From NCBI RefSeq assembly GCF_036324505.1, contig NC_086350.1:20455032-20519031 (forward strand): a stretch of 64,000 nucleotides of DNA. The letters run 5' to 3'. This document shows, one piece after another, positions 13,683-26,976 of this stretch. The first letter of the stretch is position 1. Each line of letters opens with the position of its first letter. The notes under the pieces are model-generated. The model was given only the letters and a program-made list of their open reading frames with translations. It had not been told where the DNA came from and made no database searches. The stretch comes from Eleginops maclovinus (Eukaryota > Chordata > Actinopteri > Perciformes > Eleginopidae). The position numbers were made by a program, and so were the translations under genes.

Positions 13683-13852
13683 GAAGTAAACAAAGGAGTT
13701 CAATGGAGGTGTTTCAGGCAGGGGAGGAGTTGTGGGAGAGAAACACTGTAGGGAACTTTAGGATTTTAGCCGTTTCAGACCATTTACATGCACAAAAACC
13801 TATATAACACACTTCAGTAAAGGGAAAACCCCCAAAAGCATAATAGGGCCTC
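13683..13852 (-). mobile_element. MITE-like repeat, copy B (one end only)
   Basis: From about 13683 the sequence parallels the repeat that flanks the hAT insertion (about 34690-34802 plus 37627-37703): shared blocks GGAGAGAAAC, GGATTTTAGCC, ACAAAAACCTATA and GGGAAAACCC. It ends in the family terminus agcataatagggcc. The other terminus is missing, so it is a truncated copy. It shows what the uninterrupted 34.8-kb site looked like. Confidence 0.7.
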
Positions 13853-14564
13853 TTTAAATAAAAACAGTTTCAGGAGCTATATCTAACTAACTAACCAAAC
13901 AACATATCTGAAGCTAACTCGTTGGCATTGGTTGAGAACACAGCCTCGGAATGATCTATTCATGTTCCAGCTGACCTTTTTAAAATGAGAACTTTGTAAA
14001 ACATGTCTTAAAAAATGAATGAATGCTGATGTATGACATTTAGAAACTGACAATGTCTTAGCCAACTTCAAACAGAACCACTTTTGACGGTTTGTTTTCT
14101 TACATCAACACGAGACTCAAGCACTGTTGTAAGATTATTTGAATGCATTTGATTTAGATGCCATAAATACTAAGAATGGGTGTAAAACATGCACTGTGCT
14201 TTAGCCACATGATGCAAGTCCTCTCTCTGTGTTTGTGCAGGGAATGCTTACCTTGTAAAATACCCAAGGCTTCATAAAAGAAATGTCAAACATACCTAGA
14301 AATAATTCAGATGGAAAATTTCTCGTCTGCATGCAGAGGCTTTTTATTTGGAGAGAACCTCTTAAACATAAGCAGCATGAAGTGTTACCCAAGTTGTTAT
14401 ATCCTTCTAACGTGAGGAAAGTATCCATAAGTGCTAAATATTTACTATTTGTGTGAAGGTACTGAAAGTGAATGTACTGTATGTCAAGTGAAGTGGAGAA
14501 CATAAAGGCATGAGTAGGTGCTGATGCTTGAGGTTAATGGCAGCCATCCAACTTAATACATACT

Positions 14565-14723
<159 letters not shown>

Positions 14724-16454
14724 GCAACTCTTCCCCTCTGCTTTCCCATACGCCCCCATGCACTGGGTCAATAACAAACCTGAAAAACTCTCACTGTGCC
14801 AATCAAAAGATAAAAAAAGAGATACAGAACAAAAGTAAACATGTTCTGCTTCAGTCTGCAGAGAGATCATACAGTATCTGTGTGTTTCAAAGTGTTCATC
14901 AAATAATCATCATGAGCTGTTTGTTTGCTGCTCACAACTCTAATTTCATTCCCAGCTGCAGAGCCATCAGCATATTATGATTGAAAGAGATAAGGGAGAA
15001 ATCAAATGTAATGGCAGTGAGTTTGGCATGCATAATAATTGTGAAATGACTGCTATCTCGCTTGCTTTTTTTGTCCGCAGTCAAGGAACAAAACAAAAAT
15101 AGCAAACAGCTCAAGATAAGTACGCCTGTGACAATATCAGCGGTGAATCGAGAACGGAGAGGAATTACTTTAGCGAGAGCAGAAAATGTGTTGAAAAGCA
15201 AATCAAAGACGGTAGCTCTTCAGGCGAGACCTCAGATAATCTATTATCACTCGAGACCCAGAGAGTGAAGATGCGGCTCGGATCCCCCGTCAGTGAAAAG
15301 ATGAAAATTTCAACCCATTTGTAGTGGGAGAGGCCGTCTCTGTGCTTGGCTTGCTTTAAATGAAGCTGTTTGTCTTCCTAAATGAATCCTCCCCATACCT
15401 AATCACTCTAGTTCTCCGCTCCTTCTCTTCTCCTACTCCTTATCTCCATTGCATCATGGCTATGTCATCATCAGCCTGCCACGGCATCAATGGAGCTTGT
15501 CTGCTGGCCTCTACTTCACACCACTTTGTCACACAAGTTCTGATTAAACACGCTGCAAGTTTCTAAAGGAGACGGGCAATTCATGGATCTTTGCCCCTAC
15601 AGCAGGACTGCTCTTTTCTGCATATTGGGCTCTAAAAAGTACATAAAAGGTAAAGTAGGCGGTAATAATGACAGAAGGGACATGGGAAGATTTCCTGTGA
15701 TGTTTACAGGCTGATAAAAATGTGTAAAAAATATGTCTTCTCATTGTCTTGTTGGAGTTGTCCAGTGTCAAAAATGAATTCATTGAGCTGTCTAAATGTG
15801 AAGGCAGCAGAGAGTTTCTGTCTAATTGACAAAGGCTTCAATCTCCATGTATAGTTCTTGTTAGAGAGCCCAGAGAACCCAGAGCAAAGATTGGTCAAAT
15901 CAATGTCAAACAAGATTAAAAAGAGAACAACAGCTTTAGGTTTCTGCCTTAGAAAATGTGTGTGTAATCCCGTAATGCCATGTTTGTGTGATATTAAAAG
16001 CTCACCCTTCTACCTTGACTAACTCTGACAACTCATAGTGACTTACTCAATTATTGTCTTGTTTTGAGAAATGCTATGTTCCAAACGCAAATTGTCAGTC
16101 TTCATGGCTATGTTGGTGGGTAATGCAATAACAGCTACAGCTTATATTCAGTGAATGTGGCAGTTTTGTACCACACTGTTCCAGATCTAAGTCCATATTT
16201 CATTTCAAAATAAACACTGCCATTAAAACTCTGACTGTATGTCTATGAACCTGAATATGATGCAGAATCTGTTTAGACAACAGGACAATATTTGCAGCAG
16301 GCTTTGGTAATATGCAGCTAAAAAGTCTGTGTCAAGGGCAAATGAGGTACACTAGCCCAAATGCAATCTTGTAACCCAATGCATTTGCCAACGGAAGCAT
16401 TCTAATATGCAACTCAGATTTTTACAATGATTCCCAATGGTTACTTTTTTCCAG

Positions 16455-16800
16455 TTTAAGCAAGAAGTTGGACCCAAAAGCAGCAAACAAGGTAGCCAAA
16501 ACAAACTTTTACTTTTACTAAATAAAGCTGACACAGAAACAAGGGGGACATACAGTACAAGGTAAAACAATACTATGAAAATAAATTAAAACTGAACAGA
16601 ACAGACCGAAGGGCACGAGGAGACCACACAATCACAAATACGAGACACAGCTGGAGAAGGCAGGACAAACCCAAGGGTAGCAAGTGAACACAATGGGACA
16701 ATAAAACAGGTGGGAAAACAAAGACAGGAACTAAAACAAGACACAAGGAGTATAGGCATTAAAAAATAAAAGAGGAAACTAAGAACTAAGATCATGATGT
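16455..16800 (-). mobile_element. Diverged Gypsy-type solo LTR
   Basis: Read on the minus strand this segment follows the LTR at 41215-41635 in order: a TCATGATCTT start, a GTTCAC...CTTG block, the shared CCAGCTGTGTCT word, TGTGATT, and near its end TTTGGGTCC. Similarity is patchy and the expected TGT start is mutated, so it is an old solo LTR. No target duplication was identified. Open frames crossing it are not genes. Confidence 0.6.
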
Positions 16801-19800
16801 TTTCTGTTATTTGCTCTTAAAACAAAGATTTGGACAAATTACAGATTGGACGTGATGATTTGTGTAGTTTAGGGAAGGCCACGATTGTAAAATAAATGTC
16901 AACCTCATGGTGTCTCTAGAGCTGAAGTTAGGGAATCACCAAAGTAATTATGGTATCATTAGGTACCATGAATTTCGGTACAAAATATTTGCGGCAATAC
17001 AGAACAAGCAATTGTTGCTGACAGACCGACAGGAAGGCATTGCTGGAGAGGAGCTGCTAGCATGGCTTGCAATTAAATTACCCTCCCTATTTGTAAGACA
17101 ATATGCAATAAAACAGGCTGAAATAAAAAACAAAACACAAGTCTTCCCTCTTTGTCTTCATTACAGTCCATCTCCCCTGAGCAGAGGTTGACCTTGTGTA
17201 TTACAATGTATTTAAAACTTAATCCCAATGTGCCTAAGTGAATACATTTTGGCAAATCTGAAGATAATCCTATCACCTTTAAGGCTTTGACATTTTGCAT
17301 TTTGCTTATTACATGTAAATAGAAATCCCTGTACTGGTTTGCTCTTTAGCTTTCCTTTTAGGAAGGTTTAATTAGATTTTAGGGATGAAGTTACCAAAAA
17401 TAGTTTTTTAAAAGTAACTTCTCTACTTAAATGCAGCATGTTTTTTTCACATCAATAAAATAATGTAATATTTTCACTGAAATTTGTGACAGTCCAAAGA
17501 CAAAATTACCAATCCACAAGTAAGGATTGATTCTGATGAATTGGTTTCAGACCACAAATTACACAAATTAATAAGTGAGATTAGGTTTAATTGTCTCCAT
17601 CAAAGTCCCTCCTCAATATTAAAAGGTGGAAGTCCCCCCCAGCAGTAGCTGTGTTACACCCACAGATGACAAACTCAACTAAATGTAATATATATTTGCA
17701 ATATATTTTTGGATTATTATGCTGCTGCTGCTGCTGCAACTTTATTTCCAAACAATTTCTGTGAAACGGTATCTGGAAATGTTATACAGATGCTGATGGA
17801 TAAGCATGATAAGTAAAGTTTTGTTACTGCCTGAGTCTTATTTACCTAATTTATGCTTACTGACTAAGATGTTGTGTTTCGAAACTACTAGAGAGTAGCA
17901 AAACTCAAGGCAACTATTCCAATTTGATCATATTTTGTAGGTTGAAAAATGCGAAAAAGGGGCTGACATTTTATGGGAAAGTATTGCACTGCAATTTGCA
18001 CATAATGAATGACGTATTGCACATAATTTGCACTTGCAAACGCACAAGGCAAGTGGATGAAATAAAAGCATTACAGATATGAAATGATTCAATGCGGTAG
18101 AATCAATCCACTTATCATAATCACAATCATGGTGAATCAATTCCCAAAATAATTCTGAACAAGGTTTTTTCACGGACAGAAAATGTTTATTTCTACTCCT
18201 ACTATTTTAACATTTTACGTTGCAGCATCTCGGTATTGCAGAACACTATGTTTCTAGAGTAGATGCAGCCAACACCTATGTCGAGGAACTTCTGCAAGGA
18301 CTGACTCCATCACCTCCAACCTCTTCCTTCGGGCTCTGCCCTCTGGCTCCACCTCCATGGCCCAGCACTACTCCTGACACGTCCAGCTGCCCGTGGCTGG
18401 CAGGTAGACAGCCCTGTTATTCTCCCGTCTGCCCACAGATGAGAGGAGCGAGCAGACTGATTGACTCCCGGGGCCGTCAGGGCTAATCCACGGCTACAGG
18501 CTGCAATATGACCTTTCTTCCTTTCTTTCTATTCCCTGCTTTCTTTTTATCTACCCCCAAACACTCTTTTTCACCCTGCTTTGGCTTTAGGCTAATGTTC
18601 TATTTATGTCTGACTGTCACTTTCTGTTGTTATCACTTTATTTTTTCTCTTTCTGTTGTCTGACTTTTTCTCCCCTACTGTTTAGAAGAGGAAGGAAATG
18701 CAGGAAAGGCAGCGGTTCGAAATGTACCAATTTTTCCCCCTGCACGGTATGGTGAGTATAAAACCCATGATCTGTTAGTACTCAGTCTTCCTCTTGGGGG
18801 GAAATGAGTTGTAGTAGTGAAGTTTTATAAGGGGAGGTGAGGGCAGAGAGCACAACAAATTAGAAGGGGGGGAAAAGTACAGCCAGTTCCATTTCCATTT
18901 TTTGGCAAAGTCATACATTTGATCAGTTTTTCTTAGTGTGAAATAACTCTGGCAAGTGTGCTGGCCATGAGTGAATTCACAGGATTAAAAAAAGGGTCCA
19001 AGGGTAGAGCGTGTTACCAAGGACAAGGCTGAAACCAAACTATTATCCATTTGTTTTCTCATTAAAGGAACCATTAAATACCAGGACAGCCCAGGTACAA
19101 ACAACCAGTGGAAGACGCCCTTGGCCAAAAATATTCAGCGTTATTATTACTATGATTATTCTGCCTCGGCCACGTGAAAGTGGATGATGAAGAAAATGAA
19201 ATAACAACACCAGGGCCTAGAAAGCTAGGAGCGGCTTGTGTTTGAAGAATTGCTCATTAGAAAATGTCACAATACATCATGCTGCAGCTTAACAGTCAGG
19301 AAGACTAATTCACAGGTGGACTACGGCGCGGAATAGAGGAGAGAGGAAAAGATAAATGAAGGCAACAGCTAAAATGAGAAAGGAAGGAGATAGTAGCAGG
19401 AGAAAAGGAGCTTTGAAGGGGAGTGATTTTGAAAATTATATGATTATATGAAACGTCTGCCGTGCTGGCAAATTGACTGAAATCTAGTTAAATCTATTCC
19501 CCATCACTTTACAGCGTCTGCTTGTAGGTCTTACTCAACTTACTCTTTATCATGACCTGCACACCCAGTAACTGCACAGTACTGAGCCACCCAATTTCTC
19601 TTCATTTAACGTAACAGCTACCCAACTCTGTCTTGTTTAAACTATTTCAAAAACTCCATCCAAACAAATGTAGCCACAGTATAATCCACAATGAGTATAC
19701 ATTGTGTTTGTATCACACTGGGATACTTTATTTCGTTTTTGTTGAACAGCATTGTATTGTATTGTCGGTAAAGGAATGTGATTCCACAGTCAGTGAAGAA

Positions 19801-21510
19801 CAACCAGAAGACAAACAAAAACAAAAACGGCACAAGGTAAACAAAGACAGTCTACAAGTCAAATTATTAACATTTTGAAAAAATTAAATAAATCAATTAA
19901 AACTATTCAACACATGTCTTTTACTGAATATTGTTCTCTATTTCTATCAAGTTGAGAAATCCTAAACCACAAAAATGTTCTTTTAACAATTTTAAAGATT
20001 GAAATTGACGGCAAAATAAGAAGTATTGGAAAGCAATTGATTTGATTTGAACCACAAAATGAAACAACTAAAAAACAATACAAAGCTGTTGTGAATCTGA
20101 CATACAAACAATTTATCTTTAAATATTGATTATCCAGTAAAAAACGTAATCATAGTCCAGTCAAAAAACTGAATACTAAACAGACTCTAGATAACGGTAT
20201 GTCAAAACTGTTTTTTAAATGCTTAAATATTTAAAACTGGCACACAATGGGTTGTGAATGGATTTAAATGGTGTTTTATTGAAAAACAGTCACACATTTG
20301 CTTCACTTCATCATTGTATCTCATGATAACAGCAGGTACTTCCACCATTCTGTGCACTCACTGTACGGCTGAAGGATACAGTGTGCTATCAGGTTCCTGT
20401 TTTTTCCAGTTCCTCTCTATCAGTCTTGCCACTGTATGAGTCCCAGACCTTGTTAAAACTCCCTTCAGATAACCCACTTCATTCTGTCCCATCACTCATC
20501 GGGCTCCTCGGGGCTTCAGCAAACGCTATCACATGACACCTTGCTAATCTGATTGGCTGATCGGAACTGTAAATGAAACCAGCCAGAGCCAATTACAATA
20601 GGCACAAGTCATTAAGAGAGATGACTTCTGGGAGAGAAGCGGTGCTGGGGACAGGTGCATCGCTGCTAGTCTGGCAAATTACTTTCAGAATAGAGTTTGG
20701 GTTATCTGTTTCTCGCTATTATGCCAAGTGATTGGAGAGGGAGGGTATTGATACGGCTTAAAGTAGGATTACTCTGCAAGCTCTTTTTTCGAACTAATTA
20801 AACACCAAAATGGGCTTCCTAGGGATATTTCTTGGTTTGCCTTGCTGCAGGACTTTTACTGTGATAAGGTGTCGGATAAAAAAAAAAGTCGACATATCCG
20901 AGTGGAACAACTTCAATTAGTAAGTTAAATTCACACAATTAAGCAATATCTAATGGCCTTCTGGGCCAAATTGAAATGATAAAAAGCTCCTTTTACACAG
21001 CTAACTGTACAGACAGCAATGAGACAAAATTAGATACACATTCAAAAATGATTAAAAGCTCTATTCAGGCACCTGTTCTCCACCTGCCTACACCTGCTTC
21101 TCATTCCTAGATTATCTGTAGGCCTTTTTCACAACGGACATTTTGACATGTCACAGTGTGACACAGGTGTAACTAATTAGGGTGAAGGATGGCTGAATTC
21201 CATTTCCTGTTGTTGTGCCTAGTAGCCCACCGTCTCATGTTAATGGTTTACTTGGACAACTAAAGTTGTTATGTCTTTAGATATCTTACCAGTGACATCT
21301 GTACTCCTGGATAAATCCCAATGTTTTTAATTGCTTCAACATTTTCCAGACTTTTGTCTAGTGCTTCAATCTTATTGCCTTACTCTGAAGATACGAGGAG
21401 AGGCAGAGGCAAGAAATGAGACATCCTTTCCTCTAAACTGTCATTTCAAGCGGCAGCCAGTTCTGATAACCACAGTGTGGCTGGATCAGCTGTCAGCCGG
21501 CTGTTTAGAG

Positions 21511-21554
21511 TTTTTATTCGCACAGGCTGCACCAGCTGCCTGTGCGAATAAAAA
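21511..21554. repeat. Inverted repeat, 17-bp arms, 10-nt loop
   Basis: Bases 21511-21527 (tttttattcgcacaggc) are the exact reverse complement of 21538-21554. The arms include a GC-rich core next to the loop, which would give a stable hairpin. Confidence 0.95.
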
Positions 21555-22184
21555 TAACATTTGTTTTCATACTGTGCAGTTGCACTGGTGTGTGAATGGA
21601 CCTCACTGCTCAGATGTGGCATAAATTAATAGAAGAGAAATAATGTTAATTTAAGAGTTCTCATAATTGTCTGTTTACTTTCGAATAAAACTTTGGCTGT
21701 TCTGCAGTATCAGATTAGTCTAAACAGCATCAGCGTCCAATCACTAAAATATTTCAACAAAGAGATGTGTCAGTCAGTTAAAAGAGTTTTAACAAGGCTG
21801 GTTCTTTTCTCCTCACTTTTGTCTCCTTAGGGAATCCTTTTGTCTATGGTCATTGGAAAAGTCTGCATTTTGACAGGCTGGAACAATTTTGGGCTAGGCG
21901 AGGATTGAGGGACAATGACATAAGAGAATTGGGATGTACTCACTGAAAAAGGCTTAACCATTATGCCTGCCTTTTTCTCAGTCAAATGTATATGCAAACT
22001 GTACGGAACCATAAGCTCAAGAAAGATTTACAATCAAGTTTAGAGTTCACTTAACTCAGGCCTTCTCCTGCTAACATAAACAGGTAGCAAAAAGGGTGAG
22101 AAGAAGCAGTAGCTAGCAAGTATTTCATAGCAAAAGGGATTCAACAAGAGACTACATCTGTAATCAAGCAACAGTATTTTAAGC

Positions 22185-23410
22185 CATCCATCCATCTTCT
22201 CCCGCTTTTCCGTCAGGGTCGCCGAGGTAACAGCTCCAGCAGAGAGCCCCAAACTTTCCTTTCCCTGGCAACATTAACCAGCTCTGACTGGGGGATTCCA
22301 AGACGCTCCCAGGCCAGCGAAGACATATAATCCCTCCACCTGGTCCTAGGTCTACCCCTCGGTCTCTTCCCAGCTGGACGTGCCTGGAACACCTCCCTAG
22401 GGATGCGCCCAGGTGGCATCCTCACTAGGTGCCCAAACCACCTCAACTGGCTCCTTGCAACCCGAAGGAGCAGCGGTTCTACTCCGAGTCCCTCCCGGAT
22501 GACTGAACTTCTCACCTTATCCCTAAGGGAGATGCCAGCCACCCTGCGGAGAAATCCCATTTCGGCCGCTTGTATCCGCGATCTCGTTCTTTCGGTCATG
22601 ACCCATCCTTCATGACCATAGGTGAGGGTAGGAACGAAGATGGCCCGGTAGACAGAGAGCTTTGCCTTCTGGCTCAACTCTCTTTTCGTCACAACGGTGC
22701 GGTAAAGCGACTGCAGTACCGCTCCCGCTGCTCCGATTCTCCGGCCCATCTCACGCTCCATTGTTCCCTCACTCGAGAACAAGACCCCGAGATACTTGAA
22801 CTCCTTCACTTGGGGAAAGGCTTCATTCCCTACCTGGAGTGGACAGTCCATTGGTTTCCTGCTGAGAACCATGGCCTCAGATTTGGAGGTGCTGATCCTC
22901 ATCCCAGCCGCTTCACACTCGGCCGCGAACCGATCCAGTGAGTGCTGAAGGTCACAGACCGATGAAGCCATTAGGACCACATCATCTGCAAAAAGCAGTG
23001 ATGCAATCCTTAGCCCACCGAACTGCAGACCCCCTCCCCCACGACTACGCCTCAAAATCCTGTCCAAGAATATCACAAACAGGATTGGTGACAAAGCGCA
23101 GCCCTGGCAGAGGCCAACCCTCACCGGAAATCAGTCCGACGTGCTGCCGAGGACCCGGACACAGCTCTCGCTTTGAGAGTACAGAGATTGGATGGCCCTG
23201 AGTAGAGACCCTCTCACCCCATACTCCCGCAGCACCTCCCACAGTATCTCCCTGGGAACCCGGTCATACGCCTTCTCCAAATCCACAAAGCACATGTAGA
23301 CCGGATGAGCGTACTCCCAGGCCCCCTCCAGGATCCTTGCGAGAGTGAAAAGCTGGTCCGTGGTTCCACGACCAGGACGAAAACCGCATTGTTCCTCTTC
23401 AACCAAGTTT
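22185..23410 (-). mobile_element. 5'-truncated Rex3/RTE-like LINE
   Basis: The minus strand encodes the C-terminal half of a non-LTR reverse transcriptase. The 3' end finishes in short ATGG/ATCC tandem units (22185-22199), as is typical of Rex3-type tails. The 5' limit near 23410 is where recognisable RT sequence (VEEEQCGFRPGRGTTDQL) stops. The element is dead by 5' truncation and one nonsense codon. Confidence 0.85.
22213..23410 (-). pseudogene. LINE reverse transcriptase fragment with in-frame stop
   Basis: Reading right to left: CGFRPGRGTTDQLF, a CFVDLEKAYDRVP motif (first catalytic Asp region), then a TGA at 23133-23131 in the same frame where related elements usually have Ser. It continues FPVRVGLCQGC..SPILFVIF, the LLFADD catalytic motif, the YLGVLF motif and the C-terminal PRGRPRTRWRDY / LAWERLG block typical of Rex3/RTE-clade proteins. 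No endonuclease domain remains. The upstream portion of the frame (beyond about 23410) is unrelated flanking sequence read through by chance. Confidence 0.85.
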
Positions 23411-23679
23411 TTGACCAAATGGGGGCAATAAAAAGTCAGAAGATCACAAATGTATTGGGATTTATCCATAGGTAAAGTTAAATGTCTGTACCACATTAAT
23501 GTCAATGCGTGTAATAGTGCCATAACCTGCATTCAATAACAACAAATGTGTACCTCATGGCCAAACAAGAGGAGAAGTCAACAATGACCTACTTCTCCGT
23601 GATTCATCACCTGGGGACAATGAATGAGGCAACATAAAAAGCATTCCATCAAAAATGTGTTGATATACTTAAGCCTATT

Positions 23680-23989
23680 TGTGAGCGTTCGGGCTCACAC
23701 CTACATTCCCAGTGATGGAAGGACCACTCGGTACTTTGAAACAAAATGAAATCTTTATTCCGGAACAGTACTTTAACAACGGTACTGGCGGTTAGTGGCT
23801 CTCGTCCTGCGTGCGAAGGGGAAACAGTCCTCACTCAGGCCCCCGTCTACTGCAAAGAGACCAGAACCAGGTTACGACCATGATTTTAATCAGTCCCTCA
23901 TTACCTGATTCTGATCAGCTGTCTGGCCTCCGGCTGAGCCACTCCTACCACTCCAGCAGCCGGCACCCTAACCACACCCCGCTGCCACA
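23680..23989 (-). mobile_element. Solo LTR (310 bp) with 5-bp target duplication
   Basis: On the minus strand it begins TGTGGCAGCGGGGTG and ends CGAACGCTCACA, i.e. TG...CA termini, with an AATAAA signal in its latter third. It is flanked by CTATT on both sides (23675-23679 and 23990-23994). No internal retroelement sequence is present, so it is a solo LTR left by recombination. The superfamily is probably Gypsy (inference from LTR size and the 5-bp duplication). Confidence 0.8.
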
Positions 23990-25278
23990 CTATTGTTTTA
24001 AGCTTCAAAGCATAAACCCTGAGAGTTATTGGCTACAATGGCTTTGGTGACATCACATGAATCCCAGTAAAGCTCTTCCCTGGTTGAACCTGTAATAGTA
24101 AATACTTGTGTAAGGTCTTTATTATTTCACAATAAAGTCACCAAATGATCTGTCTCCAAAAAGTATCCAAGCACTTCCAAATCAAAGGTTAACAAATTAA
24201 CTAGAGTTAATGTATCCCACTTTTTATTTGGTATATGCATGGCTCTTTTGAGAATTGGCACATGCACAAGAGGAAGGGGAAAATCACAGGGCAAAACTAC
24301 TCCGTGACAATACTAACATGAAAGGTGTTAATTGAGGTGGCCTTTAATGTGAGGCTGGGTAATTAAAACTCCCCCAAGCCCTGCACACCACACTATCACC
24401 ATACAGCCCAAATAGATATACTCGCCCTGACATCCACAGATGGTGCCTCTAACTCTTCATCAGGAACCAAGCCTCTGACAGATTTCCTGTGTTGGTCTAA
24501 TGACATACATCTAGAGAAACTGAAAGAAATCCTCCATCAGCTGTGTTTGCGTGATTCCATCATCCGACTTCATCTTTCATTATCTATCCCTCTCAATCTT
24601 TACTATCCACTCATCTCGTTTTATTTTGATCCCTGTCATTAAAACGACACCCTAAGCTGTTCATATCTCCTCAGAGGAAGCTCTTGTGAACTACCCTGAT
24701 AGAGAAGTGCTGAGTGAAGAGGTTGGACACTTTTTGCATTTTTAAATCACATTGAAAATGTCAATTTGCCACATAACCAGTAGTTTCAATATTTCACAAA
24801 ATACGAATCCTGGTATCAGTACACTTAGAGAGAGGCTCTCATGTTGAGTGGGCAGAGGCACGTGGTATTTATGTTATCAGACTTTTTACAGAAGGAACAC
24901 AAGAAGGAAATAATCATGTTGAAGGAATACAAGAAGCAACAGTAGTGAATTTGACAGCGGAAGACGGCTGATGTACTATACTGTAAAGAGAATGTATGGA
25001 ATGCCATTTATGTTTCATGCAGGATACTGCTGTTGGCCTTCTCGTGACACCAACAATGTATTGTTGTTTTTCCTTTACAGACGTGATATTGTAAACCCAA
25101 ACCAAGATTTCTTTCCCGAAGCATAAAAGCATACAGCAGTGTTTTTTTTTAACTTTACAATGTAACATATACTGTGTGTCCAGTGTCTGCCTAAAATAGT
25201 AGCAATAACCCATTATAATACCTATTTCTTGGCCTAATAATATTCTAAATGGTTAACATTCAAGGCTAACTTTGGATC

Positions 25279-25656
25279 TCTGGATTACTCAGTATTCCAA
25301 GGACACAAAAGAGGCAGTTTCCTGCCAAAGCTGAAAAAAGGTATTCTTTAATCCTAGACGTAAACCTGTTTAGAAGGTTGCGACTCCCCAGAGAGGTTAC
25401 GCTCCAAGTAGAGACAGGAATAGGGAGACAGAGGTTGGGGAAGTGGTACTGAAGCACTAAAGTGAGAAGGACACAGTTTGTATTTAGGGTTAATGAGGCA
25501 GTGTTGCAAGACAGGGGAGGCAACAGAAGGCAAGACAGTGTCGAGCTGTGATCTTCCCTGCTTTCCAGAGCATATCCCATTACATCGCCATTATCCTGGG
25601 TCAAAATGCCTTGGTTCCCTACCCTCACAATGGCGCCACCCTTACCTACTGCTACA
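25279..25656 (-). repeat. Possible second solo LTR, unconfirmed
   Basis: The minus strand starts TGTAGCAGTAGG, has an LTR-like composition and sits in otherwise AT-rich intron. I could not find a matching target duplication or a clear end, so this is only a candidate. Confidence 0.25.
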
Positions 25657-26889
25657 CAGGGTCATAATTGATTGGCTGGCCAAGAACACATTTCAGTAAG
25701 GTAGTTAACCTGCTTGCCTCTTTGGCTCTCTCCATGAAGGGATTGACAAAAGAGAGATGTATAAATTGAGTGAAAGTGACCCTAGGACGTGAATGACATA
25801 CTAAAAACATTCACAATTCATAAACTTTGTTTTGGTCAAATGCTGTCTTTTCTCCGGACCTTTTGAGCTTGTTTGATTTTCTTGTTCTTATTTTGATTTT
25901 CTTGTTTGATTTTCTTATTTACCATTTTATTGGACAGAGTCCGCTCTTTAGCTTGTGCCCTCTTGGCTCTAATATAATTGACTGTTTAAAAAGTTAAAAA
26001 GGCATCAAGGATGAGCCTGAAACTAATACATTCATTATTATTTCTGTGAACACTGAAAATGATCTTTCCAATTGTAAAATATAATTATCAAATCACGGTT
26101 GCATGCCTATGCCAACCTGTCGAGTTAACATCCACGTTTACATCCCATCAGTCATTTGAGTTAAACTTTCAAGAACATGTTTCGTCAGGTCACATTGACC
26201 TTGACCTTTGACCACTAAATGTATGTCAGTTCTTCCTTGAGCACATGTAGACTATTCTGCTCCAATATTTATTAGTTTGAGGCAGCCTGATCACAGCTGG
26301 CTAAAGACACAACATGAGTCTATCTATCTGCATTTAGACTGCCAGAATGCCTCGCTGTGTGCTTCTGACATGACAGACACTTAGTAGAGAAGCCATTGTA
26401 TGTTGGATGGCCTGAAACAGGAAAATCACTCAGCCCATTATGTCAATAAGCTGCACACTGGTTCCCAGCACTTAGTTTGGCAATGAGGCAGAGCTGTGGC
26501 AGACATCGTACACGAAGATGGACACATGTAGAGGCACAGAAAGGTATGCCTGCCTGCACACTCACACGAGGGGGTCTCTGCTACTGACCGGCGGCCACCA
26601 CTGTCAGTCTTATTCTTTACTTTGAGAGAAGAAATGTTTAACCTATTATGCCGACCTGTCACAAAGAGATGGACGGATAGACACGCATCCATCTGGGCAC
26701 CAAAGAGTTGTTGTTTTTCTCTCGGACCCATTAGAATTCAGAATCGCCTCTCTCCTTTTGCCTTTTGCTTTTGATTTGAACCAGAGGGGATGTTATGAAT
26801 GCTGAGTGTTACCAAACGGCTCAGTCTGAGTGTGTGCAATACTTAACATTCCTGTAATTAACAAGCTCTCTATGACTGTGTCGAGGTTG

Positions 26890-26891
<2 letters not shown>

Positions 26892-26974
<83 letters not shown>
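26892..26974. repeat. (CA)n microsatellite, about 41 units
   Basis: An uninterrupted CA run. Confidence 0.97.

Positions 26975-26976
<2 letters not shown>

Noticed and set aside
18220..18486. 88-codon frame with a Pro/Ser-rich C terminus
   Set aside because: No family resemblance and no supporting splice structure; GC-richer intronic patch only.
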